Positions 1 through 6,229 are shown, counted from the first letter of the stretch. The stretch is DNA of 8,305 nucleotides from Rubrobacter sp. (GCA_016781635.1 JADDPY010000686.1:3001-11305); one strand, 5' to 3'. Translations and numbers: made by a program. The notes: generated by a model not told the origin, from the sequence alone.

Positions 1-1
1 G

Positions 2-184
2 GCGAAGGGCTTCGACATCCCCGGCGACACCTTGGAGTTCGACCACCAGCCCATCTACGGCGACGACGTGCGCATCCGGGTGCCATCCATAAACAAGGCT
101 CGCTCCGTGCTCGGCTGGGAGCCGAGGGTCTCTCTGGAAGAGGCCCTGGAGATCTGCCTCGACAGGGTGGGCAGCAGGGCCTAG
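2..184 (+). CDS. NAD-dependent epimerase/dehydratase, C-terminal fragment
   Basis: The open frame enters from the left edge and ends at TAG 182-184, leaving 60 visible codons. The visible tail contains a VRVPSIxKAxxxLGWEPRVSLEEAL-type stretch, seen here around residues 26-50 of the fragment. This is the usual C-terminal end of extended short-chain dehydrogenases acting on nucleotide sugars: a 'DxxKAxxxLGWxPxxsLeeGL' region that closes the substrate domain. The Rossmann glycine motif and the catalytic Ser/Tyr/Lys lie outside the window, so the exact reaction cannot be assigned. The gene runs in the same direction as the polysaccharide genes that start at about 1219, which suggests one surface-sugar locus. 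A hairpin starts 26 bases after the stop. Family assignment is fairly safe; substrate is unknown. Confidence 0.85.
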   Translation, partial: AKGFDIPGDTLEFDHQPIYGDDVRIRVPSINKARSVLGWEPRVSLEEALEICLDRVGSRA

Positions 185-209
185 AGCCGCCCGCGACGCT
201 GAACGGCAC

Positions 210-239
210 AGCCTTGCGGATGAGAGGGTCCGCAAGGCT
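210..239. terminator. Hairpin between convergent genes, probable bidirectional terminator
   Basis: A perfect 11-bp inverted repeat, AGCCTTGCGGA, pairs with TCCGCAAGGCT across an 8-base loop. It begins 26 bases after the stop of the epimerase fragment on the + strand. On the minus strand it directly abuts a TAA at 241-239 that ends a possible reading frame. Neither side has a long T tract, so this is not a textbook intrinsic terminator. Weak or absent U tracts are common in high-GC actinobacteria. Position between converging units makes termination the simplest reading. Confidence 0.6.
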
Positions 240-539
240 TATGTCGGGACGCTCTCAAGGACGGCACGATCGATCGATTCCTGCAACGCCGCCCACGGGG
301 CGCCGCGATGCCCGGAGCCGACGGCTGACGGGGAACTCTCGGACGGCCCTTCCTGCCCCACGTTGCTGTCTGCGCCCGCCTGACCACGAGACCACGCTCG
401 CCCCCGACGTCTCCCGGGCGTAGCGCCTGATCTCGTAGGCCGCGCACCTGGGACCTGGAGGGTCTTCCGGCGGTAGAACGGCCCGGAGCCGGTCTTCGGA
501 GAGCCCCGTCTTCTCTCGCTCCTCAGGCGCCTCAGGCAC
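239..539 (-). pseudogene. Possible small frame-disrupted gene downstream of the lipoprotein
   Basis: On the minus strand a GTG at 539-537 overlaps the last 8 bases of the lipoprotein gene (GTGCCTGA), a common arrangement for coupled genes. The first ~52 codons have strongly G/C-biased third positions and encode a charged, soluble-looking stretch (EEREKTGLSEDRLRAVLPPE, then AYEIRRYARETSGA). After about 385 the bias in that frame falls. The frame one base over instead looks better, and it ends in an acidic tail (WAALQESIDRAVLESVPT) at TAA 241-239, right at the hairpin. This suggests a frameshift around 367-386. Without a shift, the first frame simply continues to a stop at 257-255 (94 residues). 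I do not recognise any family. It may also be non-coding. Confidence 0.3.
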
Positions 540-903
540 GGTTGTCCCTGTAGCGCACGACGACCCTTTGGCCGGTTTGTATGTCCTGCAAGGACGCATC
601 TTCGCGGTCGACCCTGACCTTTATGCGCTCCGGGTCGAACGTGAAGGAGAGCGGCTCCCCATCCTTCGGCTGCAAGGTCATCGTTCCGCCCTCGGGGTCG
701 ATCTCCTCGATGGTGCCCCTCGCGACCTCGAGTTTACGAGAGGCTTGCGTAGTCGTTCCTTGTCCGCCCTGCGTCGTCTCTTGGGCGGCTTCACCGCCGT
801 TGGAGCCCTGCTGCTCGGGCTGTCCTCCGCCCCCACCACAGCCGGCAACGGCGACTGTAAGGAGGGCAAAAAACACGAGGATCGACGAAACCTTGAGACG
901 CAC
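532..903 (-). CDS. Small secreted lipoprotein with a DUF5666-like beta domain
   Basis: The predicted protein has 123 residues. The start is GTG (903-901), chosen because TAGGAGG lies 4 bases upstream on the minus strand (plus-strand 908-914). Residues 1-21 form a lipoprotein signal peptide: basic MRLK, a hydrophobic core, and a lipobox V19-A20-G21 before Cys22. A low-complexity linker rich in Gly, Gln and Thr follows (about 23-54), as is usual for lipoproteins of Gram-positive-type envelopes. The folded part (about 57-121) has the alternating pattern of DUF5666-type domains: a GTIEEIDPEGGTMTL strand pair, then a closing LQDIQTGQRVVVRYR strand. The function of such domains is not established. 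Cys22 should be lipidated and the protein displayed on the outer face of the membrane. The gene converges on the left-edge epimerase and is divergent from the polysaccharide genes. Confidence 0.85.
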   Translation of the reverse strand: MRLKVSSILVFFALLTVAVAGCGGGGGQPEQQGSNGGEAAQETTQGGQGTTTQASRKLEVARGTIEEIDPEGGTMTLQPKDGEPLSFTFDPERIKVRVDREDASLQDIQTGQRVVVRYRDNRA

Positions 904-1218
904 GGAACCTCCTAAAACGTACTCTGACGGGGCAAGCTAACAGAACGGGTGGCGCTCATCAAACGAGGCGATTGACCATCCTCATCCCCCTGTTCCTGGT
1001 AGGCGTTTTGCCGGGCCTCGTGGCGACGTGTTAGGGGCCAGGAGCCCGCGGTCGGAGAGGAGCAGTCGTCGCGCGTCTGCTATGCTCGCAGTTATGTGTG
1101 CGGTCGTCATCGAGGGCTCGTCGCCGCGAGGGTTTGCGGCCGGAGACCGCTTTCACGCTCCGTGGACCGGGGTGGTCGGTTCTCCCTCGTCATATTGCCT
1201 CCCCGCGAGGGTCGGCGC
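904..1218. other. Divergent intergenic region between lipoprotein and polysaccharide genes
   Basis: This stretch of about 315 bases separates the minus-strand lipoprotein from the + strand epimerase. It should hold both promoters. The minus-strand Shine-Dalgarno site of the lipoprotein lies at its left end. A TATGCT box at 1081-1086 is the best -10 candidate for the + strand operon. An open stretch covering about 921-1034 encodes a hydrophobic tail (LTILIPLFLVGVLPGLVA), but it has no start with a ribosome site and no upstream body, so I do not call it a gene. No repeat or RNA gene was seen. Confidence 0.5.
1081..1086 (+). promoter_or_regulatory. Candidate -10 box (TATGCT) for the polysaccharide operon
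   Basis: TATGCT matches the actinobacterial TAnnnT -10 pattern and sits in otherwise GC-rich DNA. No convincing -35 hexamer lies 16-18 bases upstream. Transcription would begin near 1093, giving a leader of roughly 125 bases before the preferred GTG start at 1219. The call rests on the -10 match and position alone. Confidence 0.3.
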
Positions 1219-2184
1219 GTGAGAGGACGGGTACTCGTGACCGGGGCGAGCGGTTTCGTCGGGGCGCATCTGTGTCCCGAGCTCCTGGGCGCGGGTTGGA
1301 CCGTGCGGGCCGTCGTTAGGAGCCCTGAGGCAGCGAAGCGGCTTCCTCGGGGCGTCGAGCCTTTCTACGTCTCCAGCATAGGGCCGGAGACGTACTGGGG
1401 GGATGGCCTGGGCGGGGTCGACGTCGTGGCGCACCTCGCGGGACGAGCGCACGTGACGAAGGAAGAGTCGGCGGGTTCCCTGGAGGCCTATCGGGAGATC
1501 AACGTCGGAGGAACGAGGAGGCTTGCGGAGTCATGCGCCGGGGCCGGGGTGAGCCGGCTGGTCTTTGTCAGCTCCGTGAAGGCCGTGGGCGAGGGCGCCC
1601 CGGTGGCTTACACCGAGGAAAGCCCCTGCTGGCCGGAGGACGCTTACGGCGTCAGCAAGATGGAGGCGGAGAACGCGCTTGCCGAGGTCGCGGCGCGCAC
1701 CGGTCTGGAGGCGGTGGTGGTGCGGCCACCGCTAGTCTACGGGACGGGCGTCAAGGCCAACTTCCGCATGCTCATGGGGCTCGTGAAAAAGGGGGTGCCT
1801 CTGCCCCTCGGTCTGGTGAGGAACGAGCGCAGCATGGTCTACGTCCGTAACCTTACGGCCACGATCTCTGCTTGCCTCGAACACCCGGCTGCGGCCGGGG
1901 AGACGTTCTTCGTCGCCGACGGGGAGTCCCCCTCCACCCCGGAGCTCGTGTCGAGGATGGGGCATTTGATGAAGCGTCCGGCGCGGCTGGTGCCTGTCCC
2001 CGTGCCCCTGCTGCGGCTCGGGGGGCGCTTGATGGGGCGGTCGGGGCAGGTGGACCGGCTCGTCGGCTCGCTCACTGTCTCGACCGCCAAGATACGACGC
2101 CTCCTCGGCTGGTCGCCCCGGTTCTCCCTGGACGAGGGTTTGAGGGAGACCGTGGACTGGTACGCGGCGCGCACGGAGGGTTAG
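1219..2184 (+). CDS. Extended-SDR nucleotide-sugar epimerase/C4-reductase, WbpK/WbpV-like
   Basis: The predicted protein has 321 residues. GTG 1219 is preferred because GAGGG (1207-1211) lies 7 bases upstream, the Rossmann strand begins at residue 5 as is normal, and third-position G/C bias is weaker upstream. An in-frame GTG at 1096 would add 41 arginine-rich residues unlike the family. The NAD(P) motif TGASGFVG is at residues 8-15. The catalytic Ser is in FVSSVKAVG (about 116-124), and the active-site Tyr143/Lys147 are in YGVSK. A substrate-side RPPLVYG is at 169-175. The stretch 'SSVKAVGE...PxxPEDAYGVSKxxAE' is characteristic of the subgroup containing Pseudomonas WbpK and WbpV. These reduce the 4-keto group of UDP-4-keto-6-deoxy-GlcNAc to give UDP-FucNAc- or UDP-QuiNAc-type sugars. 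The neighbours (a WbpL-like transferase 9 bases downstream, then a WbpM-like dehydratase) strongly support that role. A plain 4-epimerase is the main alternative. Stereochemistry cannot be read from sequence. Confidence 0.9.
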   Translation: MRGRVLVTGASGFVGAHLCPELLGAGWTVRAVVRSPEAAKRLPRGVEPFYVSSIGPETYWGDGLGGVDVVAHLAGRAHVTKEESAGSLEAYREINVGGTRRLAESCAGAGVSRLVFVSSVKAVGEGAPVAYTEESPCWPEDAYGVSKMEAENALAEVAARTGLEAVVVRPPLVYGTGVKANFRMLMGLVKKGVPLPLGLVRNERSMVYVRNLTATISACLEHPAAAGETFFVADGESPSTPELVSRMGHLMKRPARLVPVPVPLLRLGGRLMGRSGQVDRLVGSLTVSTAKIRRLLGWSPRFSLDEGLRETVDWYAARTEG

Positions 2185-2193
2185 CCGGTACCG

Positions 2194-3186
2194 GTGGACG
2201 AGATACGTCTGATCTTCATCGCGGTGCCGTTCGTGGCGGCGCTCGCGCTCGTCCCCGTGCTGGTGCGCTTCGCCATCGGGAGGAACCTCCTCGACGTGCC
2301 GAATGCCCGCAGCTCGCACGAGATTCCCACCCCGAGGCTCGGCGGACTCGCCGTGGTCCTCGGCATCTGGGCTGTCTCGCCGCTTTTGGGAGGCGGCCTC
2401 CTCTTTCTCGTCGCCGCGACGGCGGCCGGGGCGGTCGGCCTCCTCGACGACCTCGTGGACCTGCCCTTCTGGGCGAAGGCGCTTGGTCAGGCGGCGGTGG
2501 CGTTCTGCCTGCTCTTCCTCTCGCCGCCCGCGCTCCTGGGGGCCACCGGACCTCTCTGGCCCCTGTCGCTCCTCTTCTGCGTGCTGTGGATCACGGCGGT
2601 GGTGAACGCGTACAACTTCATGGACGGGATAGACGGCATCGCCGGGGGGACGGCCGTCCTGAACGCTCTGTTCCTCGTGCCCCTACTCGGCAGCTCCTCG
2701 GGGCTCGCGGCGGGTCTTGTCGCGCTGGCGACGGCGACGGCGGGGTTTCTCGCCTGGAACCTTAGCCCGGCGCGCATCTTCCTCGGCGACTCGGGGAGTC
2801 ACTTCGTCGGGTTCTTTCTGGGGGCAGCGGCGCTGTACACGGAGCCCGTGGGGGGGAGCCCTGTAGTGGCCTTCGTCGTCGCGGCCGTCGTGTTCGCGCC
2901 GTTCCTCTTCGACACGGCCTTTACGCTGGTCCGTAGGGCGAGGGCGCGTAAGAACATCTTCAGCGCTCATCGGGAGCACATCTACCAGAGGATCACGCCG
3001 GACCCCGCCAAGCACCGCCAGGTCACCAACGTCTACCTGGGCCTCGCTGCGCTCTCGGGCCTCGCGGCGTCGTTCGGCGCCACGGGTACGGCGGCGGGCC
3101 TGCTGGCGGGAGGAGCGCTCGTCCTCGCGTGCTGTCTTTTCATGGCGTTCTTGCCCCTGATCTCCACAAAGACGGGCTACGGATAG
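2194..3186 (+). CDS. Polyprenyl-phosphate sugar-1-phosphate transferase (PNPT family), WbpL/WecA-like
   Basis: The predicted protein has 330 residues. GTG 2194 is the first possible start, because the preceding gene's TAG (2182-2184) is in the same frame just upstream. GGAGGG at 2175-2180 lies 13 bases before it, within the end of the preceding gene. The protein is very hydrophobic, with about ten membrane spans. The family's cytoplasmic motifs appear in order: DVPNARSSHEIPTPRLGG (34-51), the Mg-binding DD at 85-86 (GLLDDL), NAYNFMDGIDGIAG (138-151), FLGDSGS (196-202), and the basic HREHIYQR loop (259-266). Members move a sugar-1-phosphate from a UDP-sugar to undecaprenyl phosphate, the first committed step of a polysaccharide. 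The NFMDGIDG form and the partner genes point to the WbpL side of the family (FucNAc or QuiNAc initiator) rather than MraY. The gene is almost certainly co-transcribed with the upstream reductase. WecA-like or teichoic-acid (TagO-like) use is the alternative. Confidence 0.92.
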   Translation: MDEIRLIFIAVPFVAALALVPVLVRFAIGRNLLDVPNARSSHEIPTPRLGGLAVVLGIWAVSPLLGGGLLFLVAATAAGAVGLLDDLVDLPFWAKALGQAAVAFCLLFLSPPALLGATGPLWPLSLLFCVLWITAVVNAYNFMDGIDGIAGGTAVLNALFLVPLLGSSSGLAAGLVALATATAGFLAWNLSPARIFLGDSGSHFVGFFLGAAALYTEPVGGSPVVAFVVAAVVFAPFLFDTAFTLVRRARARKNIFSAHREHIYQRITPDPAKHRQVTNVYLGLAALSGLAASFGATGTAAGLLAGGALVLACCLFMAFLPLISTKTGYG

Positions 3187-3206
3187 TTTCGTGCCCCCGC
3201 AAGCAT

Positions 3207-3212
3207 TAGAAT
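3207..3212 (+). promoter_or_regulatory. Candidate internal -10 box (TAGAAT), possible leaderless start
   Basis: TAGAAT lies in the 33-base gap before the dehydratase gene, in an AT-rich patch. Its distance to ATG 3220 would place the first transcribed base at or next to that ATG. There is no Shine-Dalgarno sequence before the ATG. Both facts fit a leaderless transcript, which is common in actinobacteria. The -35 region (around 3184-3189) is poor. The gene may instead be read only from the upstream operon promoter. Confidence 0.4.
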
Positions 3213-3219
3213 AGCCCGG

Positions 3220-5130
3220 ATGAGACGTATGGGACGCGGGGGGACCCCGACGCGGGCGTTTGTTAGGTTGCGGCGAAGCTTCGTCGGGAAGCTGTCCCCG
3301 ATGGCGCGGCGCGCGGCGGCAATGCTCGTGGATGCGTTGATTGTCACGGAGGCGTTCCTGCTCGCCCTGCTCTTCCGCTTCGATGGCGCGGTGCCGGGTC
3401 GGTACTGGATCAACTTCTGGCCCTTCGCGGTGTTCTCGGTCGTCGTCTTCCTTGTCCTTCTCTACGAGAGCGGCGTCTACCGGAGCGTGTTGCGCTACAC
3501 GGGGGTGTACCAGGGCGTAAGGGTGGCGAGCGCCACGGCGATCTCCACCGGCGTCCTCTTTCTCGCCGACTTTATCGTGGAGATTCTGTGGGAGCGGCCA
3601 ATGCCGCTCTCCGTGTTGCTTGTCGGGGCCGTCCTTGCCTACGTTCAACTCGTGGCGGTGCGGCTCTACCCGCGCGTCTTCTACGAGCTCTCTCTAAGGG
3701 AGGTAGGGCAGCGGGATCGAGCCCTGATCGTGGGCGCAGGGGAGGCTGGGGTTACGCTCGCGAGGCAACTCTGGCGGACGCCGGACGCGGACCTCAAGCC
3801 GGTCGGCTTCGTGGACGAGAACGGGAGGCTGCGCGGCGAGCAGATAGAGAGCATCCCGGTCTTGGGCAGCGTGGAGGATATCGAGAGGATTGTCGAGGAG
3901 CGGGGGATAGAGCAGATCCTCATCGCCCTCCCCGAGGCGTCTTCGGAGGAGATGGACCGGGTCTGGCGCGAGTGTGCCAAGACCGGGGTCGGGGTCAAGG
4001 TCGTCCCGAAGCTCGCGGAGTTTCTGGAGCGGGGGACGATCGAGCTGCGGGAGCTCCAGATCCAGGACCTGTTGGGTCGCCAGCCCGTCGAGATAGACCT
4101 CGACGCCCTCACGGAGTTCGTGAACGGCAAGCGCGTCCTGGTCACCGGGGCGGGGGGGAGCATCGGGAGCGAGCTCTCCCGCCAGATCTCGCGCTTAGGC
4201 CCCGCCCGCCTCGTCTGCCTCGACCGCGACGAGAGCGCCCTCTTCTACCTTATGGAGGAGCTCTCCCGCAAGGGCCTGCCCGCCGCGGAGCCCATCGTCG
4301 GCGACGTGACGAACCCCGACAAGGTCCGGGCGCTCTTCGAGAGGGTAAGGCCCGAGCTCGTCTTCCACGCCGCCGCCTACAAGCACGTCCCGCTGATGGA
4401 GGTCCACGCCTCCGAGGCCGTCATGAACAACGTCGGGGGGACGCTGAACGTCGCCCGCTGCGCCGGCGAGTTCGGGGCCGAGAAGTTCGTCAACATCTCC
4501 ACGGACAAGGCAGTGAGCCCGGCGAACGTCATGGGGGCGACGAAGCGACTCTCGGAGAGCATCGTCCGCGCCTGCGCCGCCGAGTACCCTGAGACGGTCT
4601 ACGCCTCGGTGCGCTTCGGCAACGTCTTGGGGAGCCGCGGCAGCGTAGTGCCGACGTTCCGCCGTCAGATCGAGGCCGGCGGGCCCGTTACCGTCACGCA
4701 CCCCGAGATGACCCGCTACTTCATGATGATCCCCGAGGCCGTCTCCCTCGTCCTCCAGGCAGGAGCCCTCGTCGACTCTTATGGCACCTACGTCCTCGAG
4801 ATGGGCAACCCCGTCAAGATCGTGGACCTCGCGAGGAAGATGCTCGAGATCATGGACGCCGGCGACGTCGAGATCCGCTACATCGGCCTCCGCCCCGGCG
4901 AGAAGCTCCACGAAATCCTCTCCGAGGAGGACGAGAGGCGCGTCCCCACGGAACACCCCATGGTCGCCCGCCTCGTCCCCGGAGCCCCCGCCCCCTCGGA
5001 CCTGCTCGTAACCGTCGAGGAGATGACGTACCTCGCCCGCGAGGGTCACGACGCCAAAGCCCTCAAGCTCCTCCGCAGCACCGTCCCGAGCTACCCGGCT
5101 ACCTTGGAGAACCTCTCGAAGAATGTTTAG
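3220..5130 (+). CDS. Membrane-bound nucleotide-sugar 4,6-dehydratase, WbpM/CapD/PglF-like
   Basis: The predicted protein has 636 residues, the usual size of the large membrane form (WbpM-type proteins are about 600-670). An N-terminal membrane domain has four likely spans (about 31-52, 65-83, 102-123, 128-149), with RFD at 53-55. A regulatory Rossmann-like domain follows (GAGEAG at 172-177, continuing to about 275). The catalytic extended-SDR domain starts at 306 with VLVTGAGGSIG and contains AAYKHVPLME (385-394), NISTDKAVSP (425-434), and NVMGATKR (436-443). RPGEKLHE is at 558-565. The position normally occupied by the catalytic Tyr is Met438, with Lys442 four residues on. This is the Ser-Met-Lys variant known for WbpM-type enzymes. 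The enzyme should convert UDP-GlcNAc to UDP-4-keto-6-deoxy-GlcNAc, the substrate of the reductase encoded at 1219. ATG 3220 lacks a ribosome site; ATG 3229 or 3301 are alternatives. The UDP-GlcNAc substrate is inferred from family and context. Confidence 0.95.
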   Translation: MRRMGRGGTPTRAFVRLRRSFVGKLSPMARRAAAMLVDALIVTEAFLLALLFRFDGAVPGRYWINFWPFAVFSVVVFLVLLYESGVYRSVLRYTGVYQGVRVASATAISTGVLFLADFIVEILWERPMPLSVLLVGAVLAYVQLVAVRLYPRVFYELSLREVGQRDRALIVGAGEAGVTLARQLWRTPDADLKPVGFVDENGRLRGEQIESIPVLGSVEDIERIVEERGIEQILIALPEASSEEMDRVWRECAKTGVGVKVVPKLAEFLERGTIELRELQIQDLLGRQPVEIDLDALTEFVNGKRVLVTGAGGSIGSELSRQISRLGPARLVCLDRDESALFYLMEELSRKGLPAAEPIVGDVTNPDKVRALFERVRPELVFHAAAYKHVPLMEVHASEAVMNNVGGTLNVARCAGEFGAEKFVNISTDKAVSPANVMGATKRLSESIVRACAAEYPETVYASVRFGNVLGSRGSVVPTFRRQIEAGGPVTVTHPEMTRYFMMIPEAVSLVLQAGALVDSYGTYVLEMGNPVKIVDLARKMLEIMDAGDVEIRYIGLRPGEKLHEILSEEDERRVPTEHPMVARLVPGAPAPSDLLVTVEEMTYLAREGHDAKALKLLRSTVPSYPATLENLSKNV

Positions 5131-5437
5131 GGCTGCCGCTTTCGGAAAGGTGGCTCCTCGCGTCGCTTGCCAAAACCGCCACGGTATGCTGGTTCCGTTC
5201 TTCAGGAACGACTGAAGCTGCGGATCGTCTTCACGGCTTTCGGTCGGACGCTTTTTATGCGGAATGCCGCCGGCCGCCAGCGGTAGCGCGTGTGGTACCT
5301 ACCAGACCGGGGCTTCTCGGAGAGCACGAGGCAGCGCCCAACCGAGCCCTCCTCAAGCTTGTCGAGGTCCTCGCAGGGGCGATTGGCGACCCTCTCGTTG
5401 ACCAGAGGGACACGGCCTCTCGGCAGGCTGCAGCTCT
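5131..5437. other. Intergenic region left of the transposase remnant
   Basis: About 300 bases lie after the dehydratase stop without a convincing intact gene. No strong terminator with a T tract is visible; GTGGC (5150-5154) and GCCAC (5178-5182) give only a 5-bp stem. The minus strand keeps an open frame here down to a TGA at 5204-5202, with notably G/C-biased third positions (see the separate entry). The rest looks like decayed sequence flanking the insertion-sequence remnant. Confidence 0.4.
5202..5425 (-). pseudogene. Possible C-terminal remnant of an unknown minus-strand gene
   Basis: Read on the minus strand, about 70 codons up to the TGA at 5204-5202 have high third-position G/C (roughly four fifths of codons). 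They encode a plausible soluble tail (ERVANRPCEDLDKLEEGS, then EKPRSGRYHTRYRWRP, ending in a basic stretch). Upstream of about 5430 the same frame continues only as the antisense of the + strand transposase remnant. The picture would fit a gene cut by the insertion sequence, leaving its C-terminus. I do not recognise the family, and high-GC DNA often shows open antisense frames, so confidence is low. Confidence 0.25.
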
Positions 5438-5860
5438 GAAGAACGGGCCGGCGAGAACTCCGAGTGTGACCCCTCGGGTACTCCCACGTCCATGAGGACG
5501 TGCTAGATTGCACTGTCCCCTTCGTTGGCGAAAACGCTCGCGGCCGGCTTCGTCGGGGGAGAAGCCCCGTCGGCTGATCGGGGATCGGGCGTACGACTCC
5601 GACCCGCTCGGTGCGACGCTTTCGACCGAGGGCATCGAGGTGAGTGCGTCGCACCGGAGGAGTCGGAAGCGGCCGAAGACCGAGGAAGGGTGCAAGCTGA
5701 GGCGCTACAAGAAACGCTGGAAGGTCGAGCGGCTGCTCGTTCGGTCGAGCGACTTCTGGTGGTCGAGCGTGCGCCAAGAGCGGCGAGCGGACACCGCTTC
5801 GGCTTTGTGTGATGGAGATGCGCGATATTCCCAAGCAGGCGTTTGTGGAGTGGCCTCTAG
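5438..5860 (+). pseudogene. IS5-family DDE transposase, truncated and frameshifted
   Basis: Pieces of one transposase are spread over two frames. The first piece (about 5468-5554; DPSGTPTSM, then ALSPSLAKTLAAGFVG) contains an in-frame TAG at 5504-5506. At the G run 5555-5559 one extra G shifts the frame. The next piece (about 5558-5740) reads GEKPRRLIGDRAYDSDPL, then SHRRSRKRPKTEEG and LRRYKKRWKVERL. These carry the second catalytic Asp (GDRAYDSD) and the catalytic Glu (WKVERL) of IS5-type DDE enzymes. A further shift near the end restores the first frame, which holds HRFGFV, a TGA (5813-5815), WRCAIFPSRRL, and the final TAG (5858-5860). This matches the usual GFVxLxCAxxLLRRx ending. The N-terminal half, with the first catalytic Asp, is not recognisable. 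The element is therefore dead. No terminal inverted repeats could be paired. Confidence 0.8.
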
Positions 5861-5867
5861 CCGTTAG

Positions 5868-6128
5868 ATGAATGAAAGGAGGAGGGCGCGGTTCCTCTAG
5901 GTCTTCGATGAGGCCTGCGCCGCATGCGACGAGGCGTGTGCCAGCGAATCCTATGCGTGCCGGGTTTCGAAAGGTTTAGAAGCAGGCTTGTCGTATGGCC
6001 TGCCCTGGAGCAAGGGTCTTTCCGAGGGGTTGTCTGCGCTCTAATCCTCCTGGCTCGAAGCTATGATCCTCCCCTCAGGCGAACGAGCGACCGGAATTAC
6101 CGCGCCCAACGCTGCACGTCCGGGCGTC
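5868..6128. other. Decayed intergenic DNA with a possible second transposase tail
   Basis: No intact gene is supported. Around 5975-6075 the + strand encodes RLVVWPALEQGSFRGVVCALILLARS. This loosely resembles the C-terminal 'RRLVVRxExxxxxFxGFVxLxCALILLxR' of IS5-type transposases and could be a fragment of a second copy. The similarity is short and has no catalytic residue. A different frame carries four closely spaced cysteines (about 5914-5940) but is interrupted. Together with the broken transposase to the left, the region looks like an insertion graveyard. Confidence 0.3.
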
Positions 6129-6156
6129 TTTAGATAACGGATCTAGGCGGTAGAAT
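6129..6156 (+). promoter_or_regulatory. Candidate promoter TTTAGA-16-TAGAAT with an inverted repeat in the spacer
   Basis: TTTAGA (6129-6134) matches four of six bases of TTGACA. TAGAAT (6151-6156) matches five of six of TATAAT. The spacing is 16 bases. Transcription would start near 6163. A perfect 5-bp inverted repeat, TAGAT-AACGG-ATCTA (6131-6145), occupies the spacer and could bind a regulator or be incidental. The promoter would drive the Cys/His protein gene, but it lies so close that the coding signature of that gene begins almost at the -10 box. Confidence 0.45.
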
Positions 6157-6229
6157 CAACGAGAAGCTGGAGAGGAGGCGGCGCGACCGGGGCCCCGAAC
6201 CGTTCCCGAAGCGGCCCGCGCCGACGACC

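Noticed and set aside
521..537. Two copies of CCTCAGGC (521-528 and 530-537)
   Set aside because: This is a short direct repeat at the end of the lipoprotein gene, expected by chance in GC-rich DNA, with no further copies nearby.
972..1002. TTGACC at 972-977 as a -35 box
   Set aside because: No acceptable -10 hexamer follows at 16-18 bases; the nearest (TGGTAG) is too far and poor.
921..1034. Hydrophobic open stretch (LTILIPLFLVGVLPGLVA) before the SDR gene
   Set aside because: There is no start with a ribosome site and no recognisable body. It could be the tail of a lost membrane protein but cannot be supported.
1096..1218. Longer start for the SDR gene at GTG 1096, preceded by TATGCT
   Set aside because: The added 41 residues are Arg-rich and unlike the family, the third-position G/C bias is weaker there, and GTG 1219 has a well-spaced GAGGG site directly before the Rossmann strand.
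2683..3648. Very long minus-strand frames across the transferase, dehydratase and other genes
   Set aside because: They are antisense shadows typical of high-GC DNA. Their predicted proteins are low-complexity and rich in Arg, His and Asp, while the + strand frames carry clear family motifs.
5149..5183. GTGGC...GCCAC stem after the dehydratase gene as a terminator
   Set aside because: The stem is only 5 bp, with a loop of about 23 bases and no T tract.
5868..5960. Frame starting ATGAATGAA with a TAG at codon 11, then four closely spaced Cys
   Set aside because: There is no ribosome site and no continuation of plausible protein. The parallel with the amber codon at 7982 is tempting but rests on a few residues.
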